A stretch of DNA of 64,000 nucleotides from an uncultured Lachnospiraceae bacterium (GCA_902788035.1 CADAIL010000009.1:44228-108227), one strand, 5' to 3'; counted from the stretch's first letter, positions 8,423-19,674 are shown. The notes: generated by a model from the letters alone, not told the origin. Numbers and translations are program-made.

Positions 8423-9568
8423 TCAATCGAGATAATCCTTCAGCTTGCGGCTGCGGGACGGATGTCTCAGCTTGCGAAGTGCTTTGGCTTCAATCTGGCG
8501 GATACGCTCACGGGTGACGTTGAATTCCTTGCCGACTTCCTCCAGTGTGCGGGCGCGGCCGTCGTCAAGACCGAAACGAAGACGAAGGACCTTCTGCTCG
8601 CGCTCTGTCAATGTCCCGAGAACTTCGACCAGCTGCTCCTTCAGAAGGGTGAAGGCTGCGGCGTCTGCCGGCACCGGAACGTTGTCATCCTGGATGAAGT
8701 CACCGAGGTGGCTGTCTTCCTCCTCACCGATCGGGGTCTCGAGGGATACAGGCTCCTGAGAAATCTTGAGGATTTCACGGACTCTCTCCACGGACATACC
8801 CATCTCCTCAGCAATCTCCTCCGGGGTTGGTTCACGGCCAAGCTCCTGGAGCAGCTGTCTGGAGACGCGGATCAGCTTGTTGATCGTCTCGACCATGTGA
8901 ACAGGGATACGAATCGTTCTTGCCTGATCAGCGATAGCGCGCGTGATTGCCTGGCGGATCCACCACGTAGCGTAGGTGGAGAACTTGAATCCCTTGCGGT
9001 AATCGTATTTCTCGACAGCCTTAATAAGGCCGAGATTTCCCTCCTGGATCAGGTCGAGGAACAGCATGCCGCGGCCTACGTATCTCTTGGCAATTGAGAC
9101 GACAAGGCGCAGATTGGCCTCGGCAAGTCTCTGCTGGGCGCGTTTGCCTTCTTCTCCGCCGAGTTCCATTTGCTTAGAAAGCTCTATCTCCTCCTCAGCT
9201 GTGAGAAGAGGTACTTTTCCTATCTCCTTGAGGTACATGCGTACAGGGTCCTCAATGGAAACACCTTCGGGGACGGACAGGTCGATCTTTTCGACGTCGA
9301 TTTCCACGTCGGCATCATCCTCGATCGAAGCCTCATCGTCATCTGAAAGCAGAAGTACCTCATCATCGCGCACTGTGTCCTCCATGCGAAGGACGTCGAC
9401 GCCGTTGGCTTCCAGGAAGTCAAGCACTTTCTCAGCGTCCTCAGCGGTGAATTCCATTCCCTTGAAATTATCACCGATTTCTGAGTAGTTGAGAACATTT
9501 TTCTTGGTCTTGGCTTTCTGAAGAAGCTCTGTCAGTTTTTCTGCAAAATGTACCTCACGTTCTGTCAT
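8423..9568 (-). CDS. rpoD: Primary RNA polymerase sigma factor (sigma-70/SigA)
   Basis: The 381-residue housekeeping sigma factor has an acidic N-terminal region 1.1 (to about residue 100). Region 1.2 contains [17 protein letters not shown]. Region 2 contains [17 protein letters not shown] and the -10 binding helix [18 protein letters not shown]. Regions 3 and 4 follow, with the -35 helix [26 protein letters not shown] precedes the ATG. It lies downstream of dnaG, the classical macromolecular-synthesis order, with a palindromic element between them. Confidence 0.98.
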   Translation of the reverse strand: MTEREVHFAEKLTELLQKAKTKKNVLNYSEIGDNFKGMEFTAEDAEKVLDFLEANGVDVLRMEDTVRDDEVLLLSDDDEASIEDDADVEIDVEKIDLSVPEGVSIEDPVRMYLKEIGKVPLLTAEEEIELSKQMELGGEEGKRAQQRLAEANLRLVVSIAKRYVGRGMLFLDLIQEGNLGLIKAVEKYDYRKGFKFSTYATWWIRQAITRAIADQARTIRIPVHMVETINKLIRVSRQLLQELGREPTPEEIAEEMGMSVERVREILKISQEPVSLETPIGEEEDSHLGDFIQDDNVPVPADAAAFTLLKEQLVEVLGTLTEREQKVLRLRFGLDDGRARTLEEVGKEFNVTRERIRQIEAKALRKLRHPSRSRKLKDYLD

Positions 9569-9650
9569 TCTTTTTTCTCCTCATAATCCTCATCAACAGG
9601 TTCCTATATTGGCCGGCTTTCGCCAGCCGAATCCCGCGACATGCGCAGCG

Positions 9651-9841
9651 GTTCAGATGGGCTGCACCGGAGTTCCGAAAACCGGCGCAAACATCATCTT
9701 CATCGAAAAACGCAGATCCTGCCCTGCGAGCTAAAAAAATGCTTTGCATTTTTTGATCTCTCGGTCGGATCAGCAATGTTTTTCTCACGAAGATGGATGC
9801 TTTGCTGCCGGAAACGATAATTAGGGACAGCACATCTGAAC
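9651..9841. repeat. Long palindromic element, copy 2 (opposite orientation)
   Basis: The outer arms GTTCAGATGGGCTG (9651-9664) and CAGCACATCTGAAC (9828-9841) differ at one position. The interior matches the other copies but reversed: ACATCATCTTCATCGAAAAA comes first and CTCACGAAGATGGATGC last. It fills most of the 305-base dnaG-rpoD gap, between the dnaG stop and the rpoD start. The rest of the gap holds a GGCCGGC/GCCAGCC hairpin at 9611-9629 in the rpoD leader. Confidence 0.85.
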
Positions 9842-9874
9842 TGTTACCGACATGTCCCGCGAGCAGGACTCAAA

Positions 9875-11674
9875 TTATCCGGTGCCATTGGAAAATGGCA
9901 AATGCAGCACCTTTCCGCCCGTCCTAAATTCCTCCATCCGGCGCTTCTGCTTTACGAGCCCGATAAGCTCATCCGGATTTTTTCCGTCCCAGGCCTTCAT
10001 CCTCGCGTCGTTGCTCTCCTTCATCAGTCGATAGACCGTGTCCGTGAAAGCTTTATCCTGCTCTGCTGCGTTAGAGACAGGAATGTTCGTGTGGAAGAGC
10101 TGGGCTGCCTGAGTCTGTTCCTCGGCATCTATGAACAAATTGACGAGTGCGGCCTCACTGACTCTCCCCGCTTGGATTTGTTCATACAGACCTTCAGCGA
10201 TTTTTCTGCAGAGCGGATCAGAAAAATCCTCAGGTCCTATGTAATCCTTAGACTCACTGTAAGCCTCCGGGTAGTTGGCAAGATATGTGAGCATCAGCTT
10301 CTGGGATGTGACAATTCCCGTATCCTTCTTCTCCCTGATGACCCGGCGCTCACCGCTCACCGGTTCGGTGTATCTCTCCGCGGGCGTGCCCGCCATTGCC
10401 ATGCGGACCACCATTTTCCGGAGACCGTCGGCAGAAAAGCTGTAGCGCCTTGATACTGCTTCAATGTAGTTGTTCCTCTCGAGCTCCTCGGGGAACTGCA
10501 GAAGCATCCTGGCTACATCCCGCTGGAAATTCGTACGCTCAGCGGGATCCTCGAGTCTGTATTTTGAAGCTGTTTCCTCGACCTCGTACATGAAGGCGTT
10601 GCTCGCTCCCTCGAGTCTTTCCTCAAGAGCGGAAGCTCCAAGTCCCTTGATGAATTCATCAGGATCCTTGTAGGGACTAAGGTCGACAACCCTGGACTCG
10701 ATACCGGCATCCTTGAGAATCGGTATTGCTCTCAGGGCTGCCATCTTTCCGGCATTATCCGAGTCATAGAGAAGGAGCACATTGTTTGTGTAGCGTTTTA
10801 GCAGATTTGCCTGCTGCGGGGTTAACGCTGTTCCGAGCGATGCCGCTGCGCAGTCAAATCCTGCCTGGTGCATGGAAATCACATCCATGTAGCCCTCACA
10901 GAGAATAATGTATCTTCTCCTTGTGGCTCTTGCGATATTGAGGCCGAACAGGTTATTCCTCTTGTTGAAAACGGTCGTCTCCGGAGAGTTCAGGTACTTG
11001 GGCTTCGCGTCTCCCATAACCCTGCCTCCGAATCCGATGACCTTGCCTCTGACATCGGCGATCGGGAACATGACCCTGTTCCAGAACTTGTCCATCGCTC
11101 CGCGCTTTTCATCAAATGTAAATAGTCCCGTCTCCGCCAGCAAATCATCCGAATAGCCCTTGTTCTTGAGGTACGAATAGAGGTGTCCGGTCCTGCCGGA
11201 ATAACCGAGACCGAATTTCTTAATCGTCTCGTCTGAGAGTCCTCTCTCCCGCAGGTAATTAAAGCCGATCTCCCCTTCTTTGGTCCTCAGCAGATAGAAA
11301 TAGTAGGCAGCCGCTTTCTTGTTGATTTCGAGCAGCTGGGCTTTCCTGTCTGCCTGAGCCTGGGCTTCCTTAGAGTATTCGATTTGAGGAAGAGTTATGT
11401 GGGCGCGGTCAGCGAGGGCCTGCAGGGCTTCAAGGAAGGTCATGTGATTATATTCCATCATGAATGTGATCACATTTCCGCCCGCGTGGCAGCCGAAACA
11501 GTAATACATCTGCTTGGCCCGGCTGACTGAGAAAGACGGCGTCTTCTCGTTGTGGAACGGACATAACCCTGTGTAATTGTTTCCGGATCGCTTCAGTCGG
11601 ACGTTTTCGCCGATGACATCGACGATGTCATTGGCAGAACGGACTTCTTCGATCAATTCATCAGAATATCTCAA
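9875..11674 (-). CDS. dnaG: DNA primase
   Basis: DnaG (599 residues) makes RNA primers for replication. The CHC2 zinc domain is complete (CPFHNEKTPSFSV and YYCFGCHAGG at about residues 38-67). The catalytic core has a TOPRIM signature, LCEGYMDVISM, with acidic DSDNAGK downstream. A helicase-binding C-terminal domain completes the usual length. The start is TTG at 11674, with GAGGG about 11 bases upstream. dgt lies upstream in the same direction. Confidence 0.97.
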   Translation of the reverse strand: MRYSDELIEEVRSANDIVDVIGENVRLKRSGNNYTGLCPFHNEKTPSFSVSRAKQMYYCFGCHAGGNVITFMMEYNHMTFLEALQALADRAHITLPQIEYSKEAQAQADRKAQLLEINKKAAAYYFYLLRTKEGEIGFNYLRERGLSDETIKKFGLGYSGRTGHLYSYLKNKGYSDDLLAETGLFTFDEKRGAMDKFWNRVMFPIADVRGKVIGFGGRVMGDAKPKYLNSPETTVFNKRNNLFGLNIARATRRRYIILCEGYMDVISMHQAGFDCAAASLGTALTPQQANLLKRYTNNVLLLYDSDNAGKMAALRAIPILKDAGIESRVVDLSPYKDPDEFIKGLGASALEERLEGASNAFMYEVEETASKYRLEDPAERTNFQRDVARMLLQFPEELERNNYIEAVSRRYSFSADGLRKMVVRMAMAGTPAERYTEPVSGERRVIREKKDTGIVTSQKLMLTYLANYPEAYSESKDYIGPEDFSDPLCRKIAEGLYEQIQAGRVSEAALVNLFIDAEEQTQAAQLFHTNIPVSNAAEQDKAFTDTVYRLMKESNDARMKAWDGKNPDELIGLVKQKRRMEEFRTGGKVLHLPFSNGTG

Positions 11675-11804
11675 TGTGTTTTCGTACCCTCACAGAATGT
11701 ACCGGAGTAAAGAGCGCAGGGATCCGTTTCGTAAGATGTCAGCAGACGCTGATATAAGGCCGGCTCTTACGAGCGGGGCCAGGCCCGTCAGCGGTTTCCG
11801 GTTA

Positions 11805-12815
11805 CTATAACTTGCTCCAGGACTGCGGTATGAAGATCTCGCGGAACTTCATCATCGAATACTGGTCGGTCATGCCGGAAATGTAGTCGCAGACGACTCT
11901 TTCCGCAGCCTCGCCGTTCTCCTCGATCATGCGGTAATAATCAGCCGGCATTTTGTCCGGGTTGGAAATATAGTATCCGTATAGTTCCCTGACCATGAGC
12001 TCTGCTTTGTTTTCTTCTCCCTTGGCCGCAGCGTTCGTGTAAAGATTTTCGAACATGAACGTCCGGAGGTCCTTCATGGCCTCGGCGATCGCCGGCGACA
12101 TTTCGACCTTTCCCATGCCCGATGATGTGTTCACGATGTCGTGTACAAATGTATTCAGGCGCTCTCTCGTCGAATGCCCCAGGAGATCGCGCAGATCCCC
12201 GGGAACGTCGTCCTCGTTCAATATTCCCGCCCGGATGGCGTCATCCATGTCGTGATGGATGTAGGATATTTTGTCGCAGAGCCGGACGATCTGTCCTTCC
12301 AGCGTCGCCGGGTGGCAGGATGTCCCGTGATTACGGATACCGTCACGAACCTCCCAGGTAAGATTCAGTCCTCTTCCATCCTTTTCCAGCTTGTCGACAA
12401 TGCGGAGACTCTGCTCGCTGTGCCGAAAGCCCGACGGACACGCACTGTTCAGCGCCCGCTCTCCCGCATGACCGAACGGCGTGTGACCGAGGTCGTGACC
12501 AAGCGCTATGGCTTCGACCAGGTCCTCATTTAACATGAGGCACCGCGCGACCGTCCTCGATGTCTGTGAGACTTCAAGGGTGTGCATCATTCTTGTGCGG
12601 TAGTGGTCGCCCTGCGGGGCGAGAAAGACCTGGGTCTTGTCCTTTAGTCTGCGGAAGGACTTGCAGTGGACGATCCGATCACGGTCCCGCATATAGCAGG
12701 TCCGTATATCACACTCCTCCTCATACCTCAGCCTTCCGCGGGTCCTCGCAGCATATGAGGCATGGGGGTCCAGCGTGGTTATCTCCCTTTTTTCAAGCTC
12801 TTCTCTTAACTGCAT
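11805..12815 (-). CDS. dgt: Deoxyguanosinetriphosphate triphosphohydrolase family protein
   Basis: The 336-residue HD-superfamily enzyme is expected to split dGTP or other dNTPs into the nucleoside and triphosphate. The metal-binding series is visible: RLKDKTQVF, RTRMMHTLEVSQ, then HDLGHTPFGHAGE at about residues 107-119, and a later YIHHDMDDA. The ATG at 12815 has GGGAGG about 9 bases upstream; a TTG 9 codons further up has no RBS. Linkage to dnaG is common in Clostridia. The exact nucleotide preference is unknown. Confidence 0.93.
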   Translation of the reverse strand: MQLREELEKREITTLDPHASYAARTRGRLRYEEECDIRTCYMRDRDRIVHCKSFRRLKDKTQVFLAPQGDHYRTRMMHTLEVSQTSRTVARCLMLNEDLVEAIALGHDLGHTPFGHAGERALNSACPSGFRHSEQSLRIVDKLEKDGRGLNLTWEVRDGIRNHGTSCHPATLEGQIVRLCDKISYIHHDMDDAIRAGILNEDDVPGDLRDLLGHSTRERLNTFVHDIVNTSSGMGKVEMSPAIAEAMKDLRTFMFENLYTNAAAKGEENKAELMVRELYGYYISNPDKMPADYYRMIEENGEAAERVVCDYISGMTDQYSMMKFREIFIPQSWSKL

Positions 12816-13138
12816 GTCATGCGGCCTCCCTGCCGGATACAAGGGAAATGACGACTACGGCCGTCTGAGCCTGCAATGAAGCGATCTTAATTGTCGCTTG
12901 CGCCTGTGGTTCAGGACAGTTTTTCGTCTAAGCCCACTTAATGATAGTTAATGTCCGCCAGAAATCATACTTTTCAGAGCGGACACTGCGGTCGTGAATA
13001 TAAATGCGGATCGGTGAATCATTCACCAAACTGGAATTTTTCGCGTTTACAAAAATAGTTTTCCGCAAAAAAAGGCCAAATCCTTTTTTTGCGGAAAATT
13101 TTTTGAATCATTTTATACAATTTTTACAGAGTATGCGA
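12816..13138. other. Gap between dgt and barstar
   Basis: These 323 bases hold no convincing gene. The only clear structure is the 17-bp perfect terminator hairpin at 13059-13098. The rest is AT-rich, with no promoter I would assert for dgt. Confidence 0.5.
13059..13098. terminator. Terminator after barstar
   Basis: Two 17-base arms (TTTTCCGCAAAAAAAGG and its exact complement) flank a 6-base loop. The T-rich stems allow termination in either direction. It lies about 40 bases past the barstar stop. Confidence 0.75.
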
Positions 13139-13405
13139 TTATTTAAACTCAATTTGGATTTCCGGATATTCCTCAGTCGTCTCTGAGCACATCCACCGTA
13201 GGGCTTCAACATACCCACGCATGTTCGGAGCAGTCTTAGTGGAGTTTTTGAAGACGATTTCAGTATCATCTGCACATTCTGCCAGAACGTCATGCAGAGC
13301 ATCCAGATTGTTGCCGTAATATTCCGGTACGGGCAGTCCTTTGCGTATTCTTTTATGGATTTCAGCGCGGCTCTCTGCTCCGTATAAATCAATCGTGTAT
13401 GTCAT
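13139..13405 (-). CDS. Barstar family ribonuclease inhibitor
   Basis: The 88-residue protein aligns with barstar throughout. LPVPEYYGNNLDALHDVL (about residues 24-41) corresponds to the barnase-binding helix of barstar, with the key Tyr29, Asp35 and Asp39 equivalents all present. It should bind and block the barnase encoded directly upstream (15 bases between stop and start), keeping the producer safe from any enzyme that stays in the cytoplasm. GGAGG precedes the ATG. No signal peptide is seen, as expected for a cytoplasmic inhibitor. Confidence 0.93.
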   Translation of the reverse strand: MTYTIDLYGAESRAEIHKRIRKGLPVPEYYGNNLDALHDVLAECADDTEIVFKNSTKTAPNMRGYVEALRWMCSETTEEYPEIQIEFK

Positions 13406-13420
13406 AAATCCGCCTCCTTA

Positions 13421-14110
13421 TCACTCTTCTCCATAAAGGAGCTCGAACGTTTCGTAATGGTCTTCTGTATAGTATATTCTGCCATCATCGGAATAGATGA
13501 TTCTTTTCGCCCCTCTCGACTTCCTGCCGAGGGTGTCAATATCGCACTCATGGTAATTACCGCTCGGAAGGATTCCCTCGTAGTTTCCGAAATGGTCTCC
13601 GCCGATGCACTTGCCTTTTGCGTATTTCTCAAGGGAGCCGCCCTCCCAGCCGAGCTTCTTGGCTTCCTTCTTGGTTATGAAGTTCTTTGGTAGACGCCCA
13701 TAGACATGAATATAGAGCGCGACGTCCTCTTTTGAAGTGTAGGTGCCGTTCTCATCGATTGCGGCTTCCGGCTCGCTCGTTTGCGTATGGGACTCATTGA
13801 TAGCCGTCGGCTTATCATCTGCCGTCTTCGGATCATTTACTGTCGATTCCGGTTCGTTCTGGGCTGATGAATTATTGCCGTTCGTGGATCCATTGCCTTG
13901 ATCAGGTGCGCTCTGTAAGTCGGACGTTTGTCCATCGGCCCCGGAACTTTCCTGAGTTTTCCCGGACTGAGAATCCGGCTGCTCCGCGGCGCTCTCCAAA
14001 GTCACTGTACCGGAGCCCCCCGCAGCAGCACTGCTGCTTCTGCCGCATCCTGCAAGTGTCACAAGGGCGAGGACAATTGAAAATAGCAATGCATAAAACG
14101 ATTTTTTCAA
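13421..14110 (-). CDS. Barnase-type guanyl-specific ribonuclease, predicted lipoprotein
   Basis: This is a secreted ribonuclease of 229 residues. A signal peptide with the lipobox LAGC (about residues 19-22) precedes a low-complexity Ser/Thr/Gln/Asn linker, then a barnase domain (about 120-229). All catalytic positions of barnase can be matched: Lys in FITKKEAKKLGW, Glu in HECDID, both Arg in SRGAKRIIYS, and His in TEDHYETF. I chose a TTG start at 14110 because GGGAGG lies 7-8 bases before it and gives a standard MKK-type signal; ATGs 7 and 26 codons upstream are alternatives. It is first in a barnase-barstar operon. The lipid anchor is unusual, since classical barnase is freely secreted. Confidence 0.9.
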   Translation of the reverse strand: MKKSFYALLFSIVLALVTLAGCGRSSSAAAGGSGTVTLESAAEQPDSQSGKTQESSGADGQTSDLQSAPDQGNGSTNGNNSSAQNEPESTVNDPKTADDKPTAINESHTQTSEPEAAIDENGTYTSKEDVALYIHVYGRLPKNFITKKEAKKLGWEGGSLEKYAKGKCIGGDHFGNYEGILPSGNYHECDIDTLGRKSRGAKRIIYSDDGRIYYTEDHYETFELLYGEE

Positions 14111-14194
14111 AACCTGTTCCTCCCGGTTCATAGAGTAGTATTTCTCAAATCTGCTGCGAGAACTTCGAAGCAGGAAATCACAATTCATACTATA

Positions 14195-14219
14195 TCACAC
14201 TTGTGCGAAAAATGTGTGA
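14195..14219. promoter_or_regulatory. Palindrome upstream of barnase
   Basis: TCACAC and GTGTGA lie 13 bases apart beside a TATAGT -10-like box read on the minus strand. The placement suits an operator or simply a weak promoter region. No regulator can be named. Confidence 0.3.
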
Positions 14220-14245
14220 AGCACACTGAAAGAAAATAAAGTAGT

Positions 14246-14274
14246 AAAAGGGGACACCATTGCGGCATCCCCTT
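14246..14274 (-). terminator. Terminator after gdhA
   Basis: On the minus strand, AAGGGGATGCC pairs imperfectly with GGTGTCCCCTT and is followed by a T-run. It lies about 100 bases past the gdhA stop. Confidence 0.7.
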
Positions 14275-14369
14275 CTGTTTCGGTAAGTATTTGACTATCA
14301 GTATTCCTGATTTATCGGAGGCTGCAGTAATAATACTACACCCTTATTCTTATTTAAACAGCGCAGTTA

Positions 14370-15904
<1,535 letters not shown>

Positions 15905-15933
15905 ATTCTAGTACAAGGTTTTCACTCTGTCAA
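15905..15933 (-). promoter_or_regulatory. Promoter of gdhA
   Basis: On the minus strand, a perfect TTGACA (15933-15928) is followed after 17 bases by TAGAAT (15910-15905). Confidence 0.8.
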
Positions 15934-15976
15934 GATAAACTTTAACGCAATAAAGGAAAAAAGTATTGTAAAAGAA

Positions 15977-16013
15977 TTGGCCAAAAGCCGCAGTAAACGC
16001 AGCCTTTGGCCAA
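15977..16013 (-). terminator. Terminator of the BMP transporter operon
   Basis: TTGGCCAAAAGCCGC pairs with GCAGCCTTTGGCCAA with few mismatches, and a T-rich stretch follows on the minus strand. It lies just past the last permease gene. Confidence 0.7.
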
Positions 16014-16040
16014 TAATCACCAATTAAAAATTCAATTTTC

Positions 16041-17033
16041 TTACCGCTCCTCTCGGAAATAAGAAAGTCCGAGGCTGGCAGGCGGCTGGTCCTCCCTCTT
16101 CTTACGCATGGAGACGCGCAGAAGGACAAGGATCGTGACGATGTACGGGAGCATCTTGAAAATCTCCTGCGAGCTTCTCGTGAGACCCGGAATGTAGAGA
16201 TACATCCAGTAGAGCACGCCGAAAAGGTAGGAACCCCAGATCGCGTTCAGCGGTCTCCAGGTCGCAAAGATGACCAGGGCCACCGCAAGCCAGCCGAGCG
16301 CCTCGATCGTACTGTCGGTCGTCCATGTGCCCTTGATGTAGTCCATCGTATAGTAGAGACCGCCAAGGCCCGAGATTCCGGCACCGATGCAGGTCGCCAG
16401 ATACTTATAGCGGATGACGTTGATACCGGCAGCGTCCGCAGTCGCCGGGCTCTCACCGACGGAACGGAGGTTTAGACCGGTGCGGGTGCGGTTCAGGAAG
16501 AAATACATGACCACGGCGATGATGATCGCAAGGTAGGCCATGAAGCCGTAGCTAAAGAATATCTTGCCGAGATTTCCAATCTTGAAAAAGTGGGCAAGTG
16601 ACATTCTGTACGCATTGCTCGTTGTGCGAACGGAAATCTGTCCGACACCGCCGGCCATGGAATTCAGGATTCCACCGAAGAAGTTGGCCAGACCGTTGCC
16701 GAAGATTGTGAGCGTAAGACCTGTTACGTTCTGATTGGCTCTCAATGTGATCGTGAGGAAACTGTAGATCAGACCGCCGAGGGCTGCTGCCGCAAATGCA
16801 GCTATGAACGACAGTATGAGTGAAACAAATCCGTTCGGATGCTCCACATGTCCCTCATAGAAATAGCTCATTGCCAGACCCGCAATACCGCCGAGGTACA
16901 TGATACCCGGAACACCGAGGTTCAGATTGCCGGACTTCTGGGTCAGGATCTCACCGAGAGCTCCGAACATGATAACTGTACCGAAAACGATAGCCGACTG
17001 AAGAAGCTGAGAAATCTGTACTGCTGTAATCAT
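16041..17033 (-). CDS. BMP-type ABC transporter permease (second subunit)
   Basis: The 330-residue inner-membrane permease of the nucleoside/BMP family has about 8-10 hydrophobic segments and the conserved GEILTQKSGNLNLGVPGIMY near the N-terminus. The coding region starts at the ATG at 17033, which overlaps the previous stop (ATGA). A longer frame running upstream through the neighbouring permease gene is Arg/His-rich and not a real extension. It is the last gene of the operon. The likely substrate is purine nucleosides or related compounds, from the family only. Confidence 0.93.
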   Translation of the reverse strand: MITAVQISQLLQSAIVFGTVIMFGALGEILTQKSGNLNLGVPGIMYLGGIAGLAMSYFYEGHVEHPNGFVSLILSFIAAFAAAALGGLIYSFLTITLRANQNVTGLTLTIFGNGLANFFGGILNSMAGGVGQISVRTTSNAYRMSLAHFFKIGNLGKIFFSYGFMAYLAIIIAVVMYFFLNRTRTGLNLRSVGESPATADAAGINVIRYKYLATCIGAGISGLGGLYYTMDYIKGTWTTDSTIEALGWLAVALVIFATWRPLNAIWGSYLFGVLYWMYLYIPGLTRSSQEIFKMLPYIVTILVLLRVSMRKKREDQPPASLGLSYFREER

Positions 17034-18139
17034 TTGACATCTCCTCCCTTCTTTCCGCGGACGATGATCCGGTAATTGATAAAGAACTCGCTGCCCAGAA
17101 TAAAGAACAGGATGATACCGGTGATAACGCTCGACGCATAGTCGTTCAGATTGAACTGCGACGCGATCTGAACGGCACCCTTCTGAAGGGAGACGATCAG
17201 CAGCGAGATCAGCACCATGATGAACGAATTGAACTGAGACAGCCATGCGACGATGATTGCCGTGAATCCCTGACCGCCCGCGGTTGATGTGGAAATCGTG
17301 TGGGAGGCGCCGGAGACCGCGATGAAACCGGCAAGGCCGCAGATCGCGCTGGAGATGGCCATCGTGCGGATCGTTACCCACTGCACATTGATGCCGGCAT
17401 AGCGCGCCGTATTCTCACTGTCACCGACGACCGCGATCTCGTACCCCTGCTTGGAGTACTTGAGATAAACATACATACCGATCGTGACCAGAAGAACAAT
17501 GACAACATTGAGGCCGTTGGCCTGGCCGAACAGCTTCGGGAACCAGCCGGCCTGCGTCTTGGGATTGATAATACCTACGGAGTTGGAGCCGAAAGGATTC
17601 TCCCAGAGTGCTACGCAGTAGCTTGTCAGCTGAATAGCGATGTAGTTCATCATGAGAGTGAACAAAGTTTCATTGGCATTCCAGCGGGCTTTAAAGATTG
17701 CAGGGATCATACCCCACACAGCACCGCAGATAAGGCTGGCGCACGCCATAATAATCAGCAGGAGCGGTGTCGGCACAGACGCACCGAGAGATCTCATAAG
17801 ACCGGCAGTCGCGATGCCGCCGACCAGTACCTGACCCTCTGCGCCGATATTCCAAAATCGCATCTTGAATGCGGGTGCAAGACCCAGGGCGATGCAGAGA
17901 AGCATCATTGTGTCACGAATCGTTACCCACATTCTTCTGTTGGTCCCGTAAGCACCTTTGAACATAGACTGATAGACCGCGACCGGGTTCAGTTTTGTGA
18001 CTGAGAAAATAAATATACCGGATACAAGAAGAGATATGAGGACCGCAATCACGCGGACTGCATAAGCCTTGGATCTCGGCAGCGGATCTCTCTTGGCAAT
18101 TCGAAGGAGAGGTTCATGGTGTGTATGTGAATGGTTCAT
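17030..18139 (-). CDS. BMP-type ABC transporter permease (first subunit)
   Basis: The 369-residue membrane protein starts with a basic cytoplasmic tail, and about eight transmembrane stretches follow. The family motif FWNIGAEGQVLVGGIATAG is present at about residues 100-120, with a later ARYAGINVQWVTIRTMAISS segment. It partners with the second permease; the genes overlap by 4 bases on both sides (ATPase stop/start and the next start), so the three membrane-complex subunits are tightly coupled. Confidence 0.93.
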   Translation of the reverse strand: MNHSHTHHEPLLRIAKRDPLPRSKAYAVRVIAVLISLLVSGIFIFSVTKLNPVAVYQSMFKGAYGTNRRMWVTIRDTMMLLCIALGLAPAFKMRFWNIGAEGQVLVGGIATAGLMRSLGASVPTPLLLIIMACASLICGAVWGMIPAIFKARWNANETLFTLMMNYIAIQLTSYCVALWENPFGSNSVGIINPKTQAGWFPKLFGQANGLNVVIVLLVTIGMYVYLKYSKQGYEIAVVGDSENTARYAGINVQWVTIRTMAISSAICGLAGFIAVSGASHTISTSTAGGQGFTAIIVAWLSQFNSFIMVLISLLIVSLQKGAVQIASQFNLNDYASSVITGIILFFILGSEFFINYRIIVRGKKGGDVK

Positions 18140-19674
18140 GAATTACCCTCCTTTCTGAACTTTGTCATGAGCAATCCAACTTCTTCTTTGGTCGTCTTAG
18201 CTGTATCAACAATTCCGCTGACCTGTCCGCCGCAGATGACCATGATGCGGTCAGCAAGCTCCAGCAGAACATCAAGATCCTCGCCGACATAGACGACGGC
18301 GACACCTTTCATCTTCTGCTCGGTGAGCAGGTCATAAATGATGTAGGATGTGTTGATGTCAAGTCCTCGCACAGCGTAGGCAGTCATGAGGACAGACGGT
18401 TCCTGAGCAATTTCACGCCCGACAAGGACCTTCTGGACATTGCCGCCGGAAAGACGTCTTACAGGGAAATCTGTACTCGGTGTTACCACTCCGAGTTCTT
18501 TCATGACCCGGTCAGCAAGCTCCTTGGGAGTCTTTCTGTCGGCAAAAAGTCCTTTGCCCTTCCTGAAGCTTCTAAGAAGCATGTTATCGGTCATGCCCAT
18601 AGGACCGACAAGACCCATACCGAGACGGTCTTCAGGTACAAATGAGAGCGCCACACCTGCATTTCTGATCTCCTTGGGTGATTTGCCGATCAGTTCGGTG
18701 CCTGCACCGTCTGCCTCTCTTGGATAATACATGATTGAAGCACCGCTCTCTGTAATCTGCAGGCCTGCAACAGCTTCCAGCAGTTCCTTCTGACCTGAAC
18801 CGGCGATGCCGGCGATGCCGAGGATCTCTCCGCCATAGGCAGTAAAACTCACATTGTCAAGTCTCTTAACACCGATCGCGTCCACGACCGTCAGGTTCTT
18901 CACGACCAAACGCGGTGTCGGATTCGGATACTTCGGATGCGCAATGTTGAGCGTGACTTTCTTTCCGACCATCATCTCGGTGAGCTTGTCTGGATTGGTG
19001 TCCTTAGTCGCAACGTCGCCGATGTACTGTCCTTTTCTAAGAACAGCGACGCGGTCGGACACGTCCATGACCTCATGCAGCTTGTGCGTTATGATGATCA
19101 TGGCTTTGCCGTCTGCCTTCATGTTGCGCATGACGTTAAAGAGACGGTCTGTCTCCTGCGGCGTCAGAACAGCGGTCGGCTCGTCGAGGATCAGAATATC
19201 CGCGCCGCGATAGAGAACTTTTATAATCTCAACTGTCTGTTTTTCGGAGACAGACATGTCATATACTTTCTTGGCGGGATCTATTATAAATCCGTATTTG
19301 TCGCATATCTCTTTGATGTGTGCCGTCACAGCCTTGATGTCCAGTTTCGAATTCTCGGCTCCGAGCGTGACATTTTCGGCTGCCGTGAACACATCTACAA
19401 GTTTAAAATGCTGATGAATCATACCGATTCCGCAGTCGAACGCGTCTTTCGGCGATGTGATCGTCACCGGCTCGCCATTGATCCGGATCTCGCCCTCATC
19501 GGGGAAGTAAAGGCCGGACAGCATGTTCATCAGTGTTGTCTTGCCGCTGCCGTTCTCGCCCAGCAGAGAGAGGATTTCCCCTTTGCGGATCTCCAGATTC
19601 ACATGGTCATTGGCGGTGACCTTGCCAAATCTCTTTGTTACGTTGATCATCTCAACAGCAGGTGTGTTTCCCAA
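18136..19674 (-). CDS. BMP-type ABC transporter ATP-binding protein (two fused nucleotide-binding domains)
   Basis: This 512-residue ATPase carries two ABC domains. The first has Walker A LLGENGSGKTTLM, signature MSVSEKQTVEI and Walker B ILILDEPTAVLTP. The second has Walker A-like GIAGSGQKELL, signature RRLSGGNVQKV and a divergent Walker B region, SVLMTAYAVRGLD, where the usual acidic residues are replaced. That asymmetry is typical of this family. The TTG start at 19674 is preceded by GAGGG. It powers the permease pair downstream. Confidence 0.94.
   Translation of the reverse strand: MGNTPAVEMINVTKRFGKVTANDHVNLEIRKGEILSLLGENGSGKTTLMNMLSGLYFPDEGEIRINGEPVTITSPKDAFDCGIGMIHQHFKLVDVFTAAENVTLGAENSKLDIKAVTAHIKEICDKYGFIIDPAKKVYDMSVSEKQTVEIIKVLYRGADILILDEPTAVLTPQETDRLFNVMRNMKADGKAMIIITHKLHEVMDVSDRVAVLRKGQYIGDVATKDTNPDKLTEMMVGKKVTLNIAHPKYPNPTPRLVVKNLTVVDAIGVKRLDNVSFTAYGGEILGIAGIAGSGQKELLEAVAGLQITESGASIMYYPREADGAGTELIGKSPKEIRNAGVALSFVPEDRLGMGLVGPMGMTDNMLLRSFRKGKGLFADRKTPKELADRVMKELGVVTPSTDFPVRRLSGGNVQKVLVGREIAQEPSVLMTAYAVRGLDINTSYIIYDLLTEQKMKGVAVVYVGEDLDVLLELADRIMVICGGQVSGIVDTAKTTKEEVGLLMTKFRKEGNS

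Noticed and set aside
13108..13392. Alternative frame across the barstar gene
   Set aside because: The barstar frame has a clear family match, RBS and spacing; the other does not.
17034..17381. Upstream extension of the second BMP permease gene
   Set aside because: It overlaps the first permease gene in another frame and encodes an Arg/His-rich non-membrane sequence; the ATGA overlap at 17030-17033 gives the real start.
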